Part shown: piece after piece, positions 8,396 through 16,750 of the stretch
Layout of the letters: each line of letters starts with the position of its first letter
How positions within the stretch are numbered: position 1 is the stretch's first letter
Origin: Psychrobacillus psychrodurans
GTDB lineage: Bacteria > Bacillota > Bacilli > Bacillales_A > Planococcaceae
Assembly: GCF_027563345.1 (NCBI RefSeq)
Contig: NZ_JAMKBK010000002.1
Direction: 5' to 3' (one strand)
DNA length: 64,000 bases
Notes under the pieces: model-generated
The model's database searches: none
What the model was told of the DNA's origin: nothing
What the model saw: the letters and a program-made list of their open reading frames with translations, nothing else
Made by a program: the position numbers and the translations under genes

Positions 8396-9625
8396 TTGAT
8401 AAACAAAATTACATGTAAGAATGGGCTTCGGATTGTGTCTGAGCACATCCCATATGTACGTTCTGTAGCTGTGGGGATTTGGGTGCAAGCTGGGTCAAGA
8501 TATGAGCTTCCAGAAGAAAATGGCTTAACTCATTTCATTGAACATATGTTATTTAAAGGAACTGAAAAGAGAACAGCAAAGCAAATTGCAGAAGAATTCG
8601 ATCGTATTGGTGGAAATATCAATGCCTTCACTTCAAAAGAAAATACGTGCTACTATGCAAAGGTATTGGATCATCATGCCGAACATGCAGTAGAAATACT
8701 TGCAGATATGTTTTTTCATTCTCAATTTGATGCTCATGAAATAGAGAAAGAAAGACAGGTTGTTCTTGAAGAGATTAATATGGTAGAGGATACACCAGAT
8801 GATATTGTTCACGAGTATTTATGGCAAGCGATGTACGAAAATGATCCTCTAGGATCTCCTATTCTTGGAACAGAGGAAACATTGAATAGTTTCACAAAAG
8901 AAAAGATTTTGGCTTATATGAAAAAACATTATACGCCAGAAAATGTAGTCATTTCTGTTGCAGGAAATATTCCTGAAGGACTAATACAGCACATTGAAAC
9001 ATTATTTAGTCAATTAGATCAAAATAGTAATGAGAAAATACATGTAGCAACCCCTAATTTGAAAGCAGTGCATGTGGAAAACTTTAGAGAGACAGAGCAA
9101 GCACATCTTTGTTTAGCTTATCCAAGTTTAAGCGTAAAAGCTGATAATATTTATAGTTTAGTCGTGATGAATAATATTTTGGGTGGTAGCATGTCCTCTA
9201 GGCTATTCCAAGAAATCAGAGAAGAAAAAGGTCTCGCATACTCTATTTATTCTTATCATTCTTCCTATGAAGACACAGGGGCACTTGCTATATATGGTGG
9301 TACTTCAAACAACCAACTAGAAGAGCTATCAGAGTCTATTCAGCAAACGATACAATTAGTCCTTGAAAAGGGATTTACTGAAACAGAAGTTTCTAATGCT
9401 AAAGAGCAACTAAAAGGTAATTTACTTCTTGGATTAGAGAGTTCTAATGCTAGAATGAGCCGTAACGGAAAAAATGAATTACTCTACGGAGAACATCGTT
9501 CATTAGATGAAGTAAGTGAATCAATTGATGAAGTTACATTACAATCAGTAATGGACCTTGCTGCAGAAACATTTTCTCACAAACCAGCTATTTCCATCAT
9601 CAAACCAAAAGTCGATCAAAACTGA
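8396..9625 (+). CDS. mlpA: M16 family zinc peptidase MlpA (YmxG)
   Basis: This 409-residue insulinase/processing-peptidase family protein has the inverted zinc motif HFIEH near residue 46 and the second metal ligand in the VVLEEINM segment about 75 residues later. The C-terminal half carries the family motif GLAYSIYSYH near 280. The start is TTG at 8396, six bases after AGAGGTG. In B. subtilis the homologue lies at the same place after pnpA and affects regulation of extracellular protease genes; the substrate is unknown. The gene ends in a terminator that includes its last codons. Confidence 0.93.
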   Translation: MINKITCKNGLRIVSEHIPYVRSVAVGIWVQAGSRYELPEENGLTHFIEHMLFKGTEKRTAKQIAEEFDRIGGNINAFTSKENTCYYAKVLDHHAEHAVEILADMFFHSQFDAHEIEKERQVVLEEINMVEDTPDDIVHEYLWQAMYENDPLGSPILGTEETLNSFTKEKILAYMKKHYTPENVVISVAGNIPEGLIQHIETLFSQLDQNSNEKIHVATPNLKAVHVENFRETEQAHLCLAYPSLSVKADNIYSLVVMNNILGGSMSSRLFQEIREEKGLAYSIYSYHSSYEDTGALAIYGGTSNNQLEELSESIQQTIQLVLEKGFTETEVSNAKEQLKGNLLLGLESSNARMSRNGKNELLYGEHRSLDEVSESIDEVTLQSVMDLAAETFSHKPAISIIKPKVDQN

Positions 9626-9638
9626 TCGGCTTTTTTTA
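9611..9638 (+). terminator. Terminator overlapping the end of mlpA
   Basis: GTCGATCA / TGATCGGC closes an AAAC loop and is followed by seven T. The stem begins inside the coding sequence. Confidence 0.88.
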
Positions 9639-9702
9639 TATGGGAAATATATAAAAATGGTCATTGAACACTGGGGTAATGGGAATTGGAATGATGGATA
9701 AT

Positions 9703-9900
9703 ACTGCTGATTTTCGCTCTAGGCGGACGCTTTCCGCTACAATCTATATAATATGTAGTACTATACTATAAGATATAGAATAGCCTATCGCTTAGATGAT
9801 AAGAGTAGTCAATGTTAATATAGGGATAAAACCGTCTGTTGAATTAGAGATACTATTTTGTCATGAAGGATGAAGAAAGTAGATATTCTTTAGAACTAGT
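9703..9900. repeat. Degenerate composite element, copy E2
   Basis: A short piece of the GC-rich left arm (CTAGGCGGACGCTTTCCGC, about 9719-9737) is joined directly to sequence matching the post-arm part of E3 (TACAATC, then TAGTACT), as if about 110 bp had been deleted. The core follows, with the landmark TAGGGATAAAACCG and ATGAAGGA-GAAGAAA. The inverted right arm is absent. No gene is visible between mlpA and the next CDS. Confidence 0.65.
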
Positions 9901-9984
9901 AGAAATAAAAGGAAATAGTGAGTGTTCACTAATTAAAGAAGCAAAATAGCGAACGAAATTGCATCTTCGAGAGCTTACTCTATG

Positions 9985-10195
9985 AATATGTAACATCTTT
10001 TCTCTAGTTATCCAAAAACGAACTAACCTGTTTCTAAGAGTTGTAGGAGTGCAAGGGACAGACAAACGCCATAAAATTACCGATCAGCATCCCTAAAAAT
10101 TTATACGGTAATAATATAGCAAGTCTGACTAAAGCCTACTGAAAAAGCTAGAAGCAGGTTTTGTACTTTAAGAACCGTGCGTCTTAGAGCCCAGG
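9985..10195. repeat. AT-rich intergenic repeat family 2, copy a
   Basis: This stretch shares an ordered series of blocks with 33476-33725: CATCTTTTCTCTAGTTA, AAAAACG-ACTAACCT, ATAA-RTTACCGA, and near its end GACTAAAGCC followed by a hairpin-like GGTTTT. The blocks are separated by diverged sequence. The end can fold as AAAGCCTACT with AGCAGGTTTT. It occupies the remaining space before the ymxH ribosome binding site. Confidence 0.55.
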
Positions 10196-10264
10196 TTTTC
10201 TTTTATTCACTTTGTACTGTGAAATGGCATATATATAAATAGAAATCAATAAGGGGGAGAATGA

Positions 10265-10540
10265 TTGTTACTTTCGGAACTTGCAGAAAAAGAACTTATC
10301 CAAGTTAAGGACGGCGCAAGGTATGGCAAGCTAGCAGATACTGAATTACTCTTCAATCCTGAGAATGGAAAAATTGAAGGTTTTGAAGTTTTTCAAAGAA
10401 CAACAGGTTCATTTTTTCAAGGGAATAAATCTGGCAAGAAAAAAGAATTTATTGCATGGGAAGAAATTATTCTCATTGGAAAAGACAGAATCCTGTTTAA
10501 TGAAGCAAACTATGAAATTGGAAATAGTGAATATTCGTGA
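10265..10540 (+). CDS. ymxH: PRC-barrel domain protein, YlmC/YmxH family
   Basis: This 91-residue protein of the YlmC/YmxH family is a single PRC-barrel domain: LLSELAEKELIQV, DGARYGKLADTELLFNPENGKIEGFEVF, then WEEIILIGKDRILF. The start is a TTG five bases after AAGGGGGAG; no ATG fits the frame. It lies immediately before dpaA and overlaps it by three bases, as in B. subtilis, which suggests sporulation expression with the dipicolinate genes. Molecular function is unknown. Confidence 0.85.
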   Translation: MLLSELAEKELIQVKDGARYGKLADTELLFNPENGKIEGFEVFQRTTGSFFQGNKSGKKKEFIAWEEIILIGKDRILFNEANYEIGNSEYS

Positions 10541-11337
10541 AAAAAAAATGTGCAATCATAGGTACAGATGCCCGTCTACCGTTTTTACAAGAAACATTAG
10601 ATAACTTACTTGATGTGAAAATATTTCCAACGATGATTTGGACGGAAGAACTCAAAGCTGCAATAAACGATTTTCAACCTAACATAATCTTTTTACCTAT
10701 ACCACCATTACAAATTGAAAGTTCTTTCGTTTTGCCAGAGTCATGTCTTCTCCTTTTCGTTGGAAAAAAGAATAAACAGATTGAACAGGAAATACAAAAT
10801 AGCCAAGTCCATGCTTTTTATTATTTAGAGGATGAACAGTGGATTTGGGAAAATGCAAATCTGACAGCAGAGGGATTCATAAATGACTTCTATAGAAGCG
10901 AAAAAGAATCAATATATAACAAAAAATTCATCATTACAGGCTACGGAAGAGTAGGAAAAAGACTGGCTTTTGCCCTGCATCATTTAGGTGCCGAGGTAAT
11001 TATCTCGGTACGTTCTGATCATCAGTTATTTGAAGCAAAAAGTTATGGGTACCAAATAGAGCAATTGGAGCATGCAGTTAAAAACCAAGGTGGCCTCTCA
11101 ACCTATCTAATTAATACCATTCCAAATAGATGGCTCAGCCCGTCCGATACGACTAGATTTAAAAAAGTTTATGATCTAGCTTCAAATCCAGGATGTCTAC
11201 TCGAGTCAGCCAATTCAATCCCTACAAATTATATACATTCCACTAGCTTACCAGGCTTGTATTTTCCGAAGGATGCAGGATATTTAATAGCAAAGGCTGT
11301 GCAAACTCAATTGGCTTTACTGGAGGGGGAAAAATAG
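10537..11337 (+). CDS. dpaA: Dipicolinate synthase subunit A
   Basis: DpaA (SpoVFA) works with DpaB in the mother cell to make dipicolinic acid from dihydroxytetrahydrodipicolinate. The 266-residue protein has a second Rossmann domain with GYGRVGKRLAFALHHLGAEV near residue 130 and the C-terminal PGLYFPKDAGYLIAKA. It is about 30 residues shorter than the B. subtilis protein, and its N-terminal half is strongly diverged although IIGTDAR is kept. The start is GTG at 10537, overlapping the ymxH stop. It overlaps dpaB by one base. The pairing with dpaB makes the assignment firm. Confidence 0.9.
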   Translation: MKKKCAIIGTDARLPFLQETLDNLLDVKIFPTMIWTEELKAAINDFQPNIIFLPIPPLQIESSFVLPESCLLLFVGKKNKQIEQEIQNSQVHAFYYLEDEQWIWENANLTAEGFINDFYRSEKESIYNKKFIITGYGRVGKRLAFALHHLGAEVIISVRSDHQLFEAKSYGYQIEQLEHAVKNQGGLSTYLINTIPNRWLSPSDTTRFKKVYDLASNPGCLLESANSIPTNYIHSTSLPGLYFPKDAGYLIAKAVQTQLALLEGEK

Positions 11338-11924
11338 TGTTAAAGGATCTTCGAATTGGATTAGGGATTACTGCTTCTCATTGTACTTATGAGGAAGTAA
11401 TTCCAATGATTAAACAGTTTACGGATTTAGGAGCAACTGTAGTTCCTATTATTACCTATTCTGTACTGACTGCGGCAACACGTTTTGGAACAGGTGAGGA
11501 ATGGATACAGAAAATTGAACAGGCAAGTGGTAGTAAAGTAGTATCAAAAATAGTAGAAGCAGAACCATTTGGACCGACAAACCCATTGGATTGTATGGTA
11601 ATCGCTCCGATGACTGGGAACTCTATTAGTAAACTGGCCAATGCTCAAACAGATTCCCCGGTGTTAATGGCAGCAAAGGCTACATTGCGAAATGGAAAAC
11701 CAGTAGTGCTCGGAATATCAACAAATGATGCATTAGGATTGAATGGTATGAATATTATGAAACTACTTTCTACAAAAAATATATACTTTATCCCCTTCGG
11801 CCAAGATAGCCCTCATAACAAACCAAACTCACTTATTGCTGATTTTACGAAAATAGTCCCAACAGTAGAACATGCAATTCAATTTAAACAATTACAGCCT
11901 TTACTAATTTCTCACGAATTATAA
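11337..11924 (+). CDS. dpaB: Dipicolinate synthase subunit B (flavoprotein)
   Basis: DpaB (SpoVFB) is a 195-residue flavoprotein of the phosphopantothenoylcysteine-decarboxylase fold. It shows GLGITASHCTYEEV at the N-terminus, the FGPTNPLDCMVIAPMTGNSISKLA segment (about 81-104), and NDALGLNGMN near 135. The GTG start overlaps the dpaA stop by one base. With dpaA it supplies spore-core dipicolinate, using an intermediate of the lysine pathway encoded by asd and dapA just downstream. Confidence 0.95.
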   Translation: MLKDLRIGLGITASHCTYEEVIPMIKQFTDLGATVVPIITYSVLTAATRFGTGEEWIQKIEQASGSKVVSKIVEAEPFGPTNPLDCMVIAPMTGNSISKLANAQTDSPVLMAAKATLRNGKPVVLGISTNDALGLNGMNIMKLLSTKNIYFIPFGQDSPHNKPNSLIADFTKIVPTVEHAIQFKQLQPLLISHEL

Positions 11925-11927
11925 ATA

Positions 11928-11955
11928 TTGATGACGATGTATTTTCATGTATAAT
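11928..11955 (+). promoter_or_regulatory. Probable sigma-A promoter of asd-dapA
   Basis: TTGATG at 11928 and TATAAT at 11950 are 16 bp apart, with TG directly before the -10. This would let asd-dapA be made in vegetative cells independently of the sporulation genes upstream. Confidence 0.6.
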
Positions 11956-12002
11956 ATAATACAATATCGAAAAATAGCATTGTTCTAGGAGGAGAGCTTT
12001 TC

Positions 12003-13049
12003 ATGTCACAGGGGTATACAGTAGCAATAGTTGGAGCGACGGGTGCAGTCGGTCAAAAGATTATCGAAAAATTGGTAGAAAGAAGTTTTCCATATACAAC
12101 TTTAAAATTATTAGCTTCCAAAAAATCAGCTGGAAAAAAAGTAGAAGTAAATGGGAGCACTTATACAATTGAAGAGGCGACGCCGGAGGCTTTTGAAGGT
12201 GTTGACGTAGCATTTTTCTCTGCTGGTGGTTCTATATCGAAAGCTTTAGCAAAAGAAGCTAGTAATAGAGGAGCAATAGTTATCGACAATACAAGCGCCT
12301 TCCGGATGGATAAAGATACGCCACTAGTAGTTCCAGAAGTGAATAAACAAGCGTTGCATGAACAAACAGGGATTATTGCTAACCCGAATTGTTCTACTAT
12401 TCAGATGGTTTGCGCACTTGAACCTATTAGACAGAAATTTGGTTTGAACAAAGTTATAGTGTCTACTTATCAAGCAGTGTCTGGTGCAGGTGCAGCTGCT
12501 ATTAACGAACTAACAACACAATCCAAAAGTATAAAAGATAAACAAGTAAAACCAGAAATTTTACCAGTGAAAAGTGCTGAAAAGCATTATCCTATTGCTG
12601 GAAATGTTATTCCACAAATTGATGTATTCACCGAAGATGGTTTCACATTTGAGGAACATAAAATGATGAATGAAACGAAAAAAATTATGTCTTTACCGAA
12701 TCTTTCAATCGCAGCTACATGTGTAAGGGTACCAGTTGTGACGGGGCATTCCGAATCTGTATATATAGAAGTAGAACAAGATAACGTCACTCTTGATCAG
12801 GTAAGGCAACTTCTTGCAGATTCTGAGGGTATTACGTTACAGGATGCTCCTGATCAACAATTATACCCTATGCCGTACTACGCTGAGGATAAGGACGGTG
12901 TATTTGTAGGCCGTTTAAGAAAAGACCCATCGAATGATAAAGGATTTCATATGTGGATTGTATCAGATAATTTATTGAAGGGTGCAGCTCTGAACTCTAT
13001 ACAAATTGCAGAAACACTTATTTCTGAAGGTATATTAAAAGAGGTGTAA
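12003..13049 (+). CDS. asd: Aspartate-semialdehyde dehydrogenase
   Basis: Asd reduces aspartyl phosphate to aspartate semialdehyde with NADPH, a shared step to lysine, diaminopimelate, threonine and methionine. The 348-residue protein has the nucleotide-binding VGATGAVGQKI at its N-terminus and the catalytic NPNCSTIQM Cys near residue 130. SGAGAAAINEL near 160 and the substrate-binding HKMMNETKKI near 220 follow. AGGAGG precedes the ATG. Two bases separate it from dapA; the dapG aspartokinase gene that lies between them in B. subtilis is absent here. Confidence 0.97.
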   Translation: MSQGYTVAIVGATGAVGQKIIEKLVERSFPYTTLKLLASKKSAGKKVEVNGSTYTIEEATPEAFEGVDVAFFSAGGSISKALAKEASNRGAIVIDNTSAFRMDKDTPLVVPEVNKQALHEQTGIIANPNCSTIQMVCALEPIRQKFGLNKVIVSTYQAVSGAGAAAINELTTQSKSIKDKQVKPEILPVKSAEKHYPIAGNVIPQIDVFTEDGFTFEEHKMMNETKKIMSLPNLSIAATCVRVPVVTGHSESVYIEVEQDNVTLDQVRQLLADSEGITLQDAPDQQLYPMPYYAEDKDGVFVGRLRKDPSNDKGFHMWIVSDNLLKGAALNSIQIAETLISEGILKEV

Positions 13050-13051
13050 AA

Positions 13052-13933
13052 ATGAATATAGGTTCTATTGCTACGGCAATGGTTACCCCATTTCGGTCAG
13101 ACGGTTCTATCAATTTTGAACAGGCAGAACTATTAATTGAACATTTACTTGCGACAGGGACTGACTCCCTTGTCATTACCGGTACAACAGGGGAATCTCC
13201 TACCCTATCAACCGAAGAAAAGCTAAGTTTACTGAAATTCGTTGTAGAGAAAGTGAATAATAGAGTTCCTGTTATTGCAGGTACAGGAAGTAATAGTACA
13301 ATAGCATCTATTGACTTGTCTATAAAGGCGGAGGCTCTTGGAGTAAATGGTCTTATGATCGTTACACCATATTATAATAAGCCAAATCAACGAGGGTTAA
13401 TTGCCCACTTTACTGCAATCGCAAATGCAACTACTTTACCAATTGTCGTTTACAATATTCCAAGCCGTTCAGTTATAAATATGGAGTTGGAGACAATGGT
13501 AACGTTGAGTCAAATTCCATCTATTAAATTTCTAAAAGAAGCTAATGGAAATTTAGAACAGATGACCAGAATACTGTCAGAAACAAAAGGTAATTTGGAA
13601 GTATATAGTGGAGATGATTCATTAACTCTTCCTTTACTAGCGATAGGGGGCTCCGGAATAATTTCAGTTGCTTCTCATATTGTGGGGAATGAAATGCATG
13701 AAATGATTGAAGCTTTTCGAACTGGTAATCATAAGGAAGCTTCACGAATTCATCAATCATTATTGCCGCTAATACAAGCGTTATTCAAACATCCTAATCC
13801 GATTGTTGTAAAATATGCGCTTTCGAAGGTAGGGATAAATGCAGGAAGTTTACGCCTACCACTTGTTCAAATGGCGGAAAGTGAAAAAAGGGAATTTGAT
13901 GTAGTATGGGAACAATACTTGAATACTAAATAA
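13052..13933 (+). CDS. dapA: 4-hydroxy-tetrahydrodipicolinate synthase
   Basis: DapA condenses aspartate semialdehyde and pyruvate. The 293-residue TIM-barrel protein shows GTTGESPTLS near residue 44 and YYNKPNQRG near 109. The Tyr of YNIPSRS lies near 135 and the Schiff-base Lys in IKFLKEANGN near 163. It is cotranscribed with asd. Its product feeds both diaminopimelate for peptidoglycan and dipicolinate made by DpaAB. Confidence 0.97.
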   Translation: MNIGSIATAMVTPFRSDGSINFEQAELLIEHLLATGTDSLVITGTTGESPTLSTEEKLSLLKFVVEKVNNRVPVIAGTGSNSTIASIDLSIKAEALGVNGLMIVTPYYNKPNQRGLIAHFTAIANATTLPIVVYNIPSRSVINMELETMVTLSQIPSIKFLKEANGNLEQMTRILSETKGNLEVYSGDDSLTLPLLAIGGSGIISVASHIVGNEMHEMIEAFRTGNHKEASRIHQSLLPLIQALFKHPNPIVVKYALSKVGINAGSLRLPLVQMAESEKREFDVVWEQYLNTK

Positions 13934-13941
13934 TTTAGCGG

Positions 13942-13976
13942 AAAGGCTGAAGATTTCCTATTTCAGCCTTTTTTTT
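13942..13976 (+). terminator. Terminator after dapA
   Basis: AAAGGCTGAA pairs with TTTCAGCCTTT and is followed by eight or more T. Confidence 0.9.
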
Positions 13977-13978
13977 AT

Positions 13979-14007
13979 TTGTGTGAATCGTTGACGTCCG
14001 ATATAAT
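13979..14007 (+). promoter_or_regulatory. Likely promoter of rnjB
   Basis: TTGTGT at 13979 and TATAAT at 14002 are spaced 17 bp, directly after the dapA terminator. Transcription from here would give an rnjB leader of about 310 nt. Confidence 0.5.
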
Positions 14008-14013
14008 GGAGAT

Positions 14014-14327
14014 TAGTGGATGTTGGTCGGGTTACCTTCTTCAGTAAAAATTTAACAATCAAACGTAGGAATAGATATCTCTCACTTCTGGAGAAAGCGT
14101 AGAGATGAATACTAAAATGTAATAACAACTCGGTGAGTATTAGCACTTGCTGATAATTTAAGTCTCTGGAGGATGTCACAGAATTTGAACAGACTCTTAG
14201 AAGTTGCTAACATAAAATCGTCGTATTCATGCGATAGTAGCTAACTGACCTGCATTAAGCAGGCCTAAGTACAATTCAAAATCTGAACGTAATTTCGAGG
14301 CGTAATTGATTTATAGGAGGAAAAGAT
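14014..14327 (+). other. Long untranslated leader upstream of rnjB
   Basis: No gene is supported in these 314 bases. A small perfect hairpin, CCTGC-ATTAA-GCAGG, lies at 14250-14264. I recognise no known riboswitch or T-box motif. The stretch does not align by eye with the intergenic repeat families of this window, so it may be a regulatory 5' UTR. Confidence 0.4.
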
Positions 14328-15995
14328 TTGGTAAAAGTAAAAAATGAACTTATTCGAATTATACCGCTCGGTGGAGTTGGGGAAATCGGAAAAGCAATGT
14401 ATGTAGTAGAAATAGATGAAGAGATATTTGTCGTAGACAGTGGATTAATGTTCCCAGAAAATGAAATGCTAGGAATAGATATCGTTATACCAGATATTAC
14501 GTATTTAGTGGAAAACAAAGAACGTGTAAAAGGGATCTTTTTAACGCATGGTCACGAGGATGCGATTGGTTCTATTTCTTATTTACTACAGAAGGTACAA
14601 GCACCAGTTTATGGATCTAAATTGACTATAGCTCTGGCAAAAACGCATTTAAAGGCGTTGCCGACAAAGCAACCAGTCAAGTTTTTCGAAGTAACAAACA
14701 AAAGTCGGATGAATTTCCAAGGTACATATGTAACCTTTTTCCATACAACGCATAGTATACCGGATTCACTGGGAATTGTTTTCCATACTTCTGAAGGTGC
14801 AATTGTTCACACAGGGGAATTTAAGTTTGATCAATCGGCTAAAGGAAAATATCGTCCGGACATAGCAAAAATAGCTGGTTTAGGTGAAGATGGTGTATTT
14901 ATTCTTCTATCTGATTCAACTGAAGCAGAAAGACCAGGTTATACCACATCAGAAGCGGTAATTGAAAACCAATTATCAGAAACATTCCACGCTGCTAAAG
15001 GACGTATACTTGTTGCTTTATATGCATCAAACTTTATCCGTATTCAACAAGTAATTGACAAAGCAATTGAAACCGGGAAAAAAGTTGCGATTGCAGGGAA
15101 AAGCTTAGAAAATATTTTTGAAATTGGTTTAGACCTAGGGTATTTCAATGTAGAAGAGGATACAATGATTTCTATTAAAGAAATCTCTAAACAAAATGAT
15201 GAAAATATTGTAATCATTGTATCTGGTACGCAAGGAGAACCATTAGAAGCTTTAGAAAAAATGATCCGTAAACACCATAAAGATATTAAAATAAAAGATA
15301 CAGATACAGTTTTAATCACTTTTACTCCTTCTCCTGGTATGGAGGTAGGGATGTATAACACGATGAACCAAATTGCAAAAGTTGGAGCGAAAGTACTAAC
15401 TTCTGAAAAAAATGTCCATGTTTCCGGTCATGGAAGTCAAGAAGATTTGAAAATGATGCTTAACTTAACAAAGCCTAAATACTTTATACCGATCCAAGGG
15501 GAATATCGCATGTTGATGGCCCATTCGAAATTGGCTCAAGCAACTGGAATGTCCAAATCGGAAATTTTCATTGCCGATAAAGGCGATATTGTTGAATATA
15601 AGAGCGGTAAAATGAGAATGAGTGGTCGAGTTCAAGCTGGAAACATTTTAATCGATGGAATTGGTGTTGGTGATGTAGGCAATATTGTTCTGCGCGATCG
15701 TAAGCTACTTTCACAAGATGGTATATTTATTGTAGTTGTTACGTTAAACAGAGCACAGAAGAAAATTGCTTCCGGGCCAGAAATTCTTTCGAGAGGATTT
15801 GTCTATGTTCGTGAGTCTGAAGAGCTAATGGACGAGTCTGCTAACTTAGTAAGAACAGTTGTTGAAAAATATGTGAATAAAGAAACGTTTGAATGGACAA
15901 ACATAAAACAAGAAATCCGTGATACGCTAAATTCATATTTATTCCAGCAAACAAAAAGACGTCCAATGATCATCCCGATTATTATGGAATATTAA
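14328..15995 (+). CDS. rnjB: Ribonuclease J2
   Basis: This 555-residue beta-CASP metallo-beta-lactamase RNase acts in mRNA decay and processing, usually as a complex with RNase J1. The metal motif reads HGHEDAIG near residue 74: the His that follows Asp in the catalytic HxHxDH consensus is Ala. That substitution is typical of the weakly active J2 paralogue. Other segments are GGVGEIGKAMYVVE at the N-terminus, HTTHSIPDSLG near 144, VSGHGSQEDLKMM near 365 and a C-terminal J domain. The TTG start follows TAGGAGG. Its position after dapA matches B. subtilis rnjB. Confidence 0.95.
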   Translation: MVKVKNELIRIIPLGGVGEIGKAMYVVEIDEEIFVVDSGLMFPENEMLGIDIVIPDITYLVENKERVKGIFLTHGHEDAIGSISYLLQKVQAPVYGSKLTIALAKTHLKALPTKQPVKFFEVTNKSRMNFQGTYVTFFHTTHSIPDSLGIVFHTSEGAIVHTGEFKFDQSAKGKYRPDIAKIAGLGEDGVFILLSDSTEAERPGYTTSEAVIENQLSETFHAAKGRILVALYASNFIRIQQVIDKAIETGKKVAIAGKSLENIFEIGLDLGYFNVEEDTMISIKEISKQNDENIVIIVSGTQGEPLEALEKMIRKHHKDIKIKDTDTVLITFTPSPGMEVGMYNTMNQIAKVGAKVLTSEKNVHVSGHGSQEDLKMMLNLTKPKYFIPIQGEYRMLMAHSKLAQATGMSKSEIFIADKGDIVEYKSGKMRMSGRVQAGNILIDGIGVGDVGNIVLRDRKLLSQDGIFIVVVTLNRAQKKIASGPEILSRGFVYVRESEELMDESANLVRTVVEKYVNKETFEWTNIKQEIRDTLNSYLFQQTKRRPMIIPIIMEY

Positions 15996-16003
15996 TGTGA
16001 ATT

Positions 16004-16042
16004 AAGGATTTCCTTTCCGAATACGAAAGGAAATCCTTTTTA
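16004..16042 (+). terminator. Terminator after rnjB
   Basis: A perfect 14-bp stem, AAGGATTTCCTTTC with its complement, is followed by TTTTTAT. Confidence 0.92.
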
Positions 16043-16099
16043 TCTTAAAGGAAGTATTTAAAAATGTAGTGTGAAGACTGGATTCATGGAATTTGAAAA

Positions 16100-16690
16100 A
16101 ATGAATAATACTGTTATTTCCGTTACAACGTACTTTCATGTTTCGAAGCAAGCGCAACAATGTAAAAACAGGTCGAAGCTTTCCGCGAGCATGGCTTCAA
16201 TCTCCTCGTCCCTACGTTCCTGCGGGGCTTTCAGAGTCGCCACATTTCACTACAATCAATATAATGGGTAGTACTGCACTTTAAGATTTAGCAAAGTATA
16301 TCGCTGAAATAACAAGGTTATTTAAAGCTATTATAGGGATAAAAACCGACTGCCCGTAGGTATGTTATTTTATTATGAAGGAAGAAAATAGATTTTCTTT
16401 TATCTGAATTCACTTAATCCTTACTTACTTAATCCTTACTTACTTAAAGCTAAAACACGTATATTTAGGCGTTTTATATCCAATTATTCGTTTAAATAAA
16501 GTGGACCTAGTTGATGGAGCGCAGAGCGGCGACTCCAGTGGGAACAGCGCGAGCTGAAGACCCTGGACTGAGCGTAGCGAAAATCTTTTTTGCGACGAGC
16601 TTGCGCAGGAGCAAAGGAAGCGGCTGAAGCCGTGCCCACGGAAAGCATCCGCTCGGAGCGGAGATCACGGGCATATCTGGGTTTCTGTTC
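16100..16690. repeat. Composite intergenic element, copy E3
   Basis: The rnjB-spoIIIE gap (about 700 bp) holds a left GC-rich arm (about 16108-16262), a core (about 16263-16497) and an inverted right arm (about 16498-16690). The core aligns with E1 along its whole length, sharing AGGGATAAAAACCG, ACACGTATATTTAGG and AAATAAAGTGGACCTAGTT. Differences from E1 include a 16-nt direct duplication in the core (about 16413-16445) and a roughly 35-nt insertion inside the right arm (about 16580-16615). In B. subtilis tepA sits between these genes. No tepA remnant is seen. Confidence 0.8.
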
Positions 16691-16750
16691 TGAGAGGACC
16701 GGGTGTTTTTTATAAGTGATATCAATAAAATGTAGAAAGTAGGTGACACT

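Noticed and set aside
11925..12002. Lysine riboswitch before asd
   Set aside because: The interval is only 78 bp and holds a promoter and ribosome binding site; no L-box core is present.
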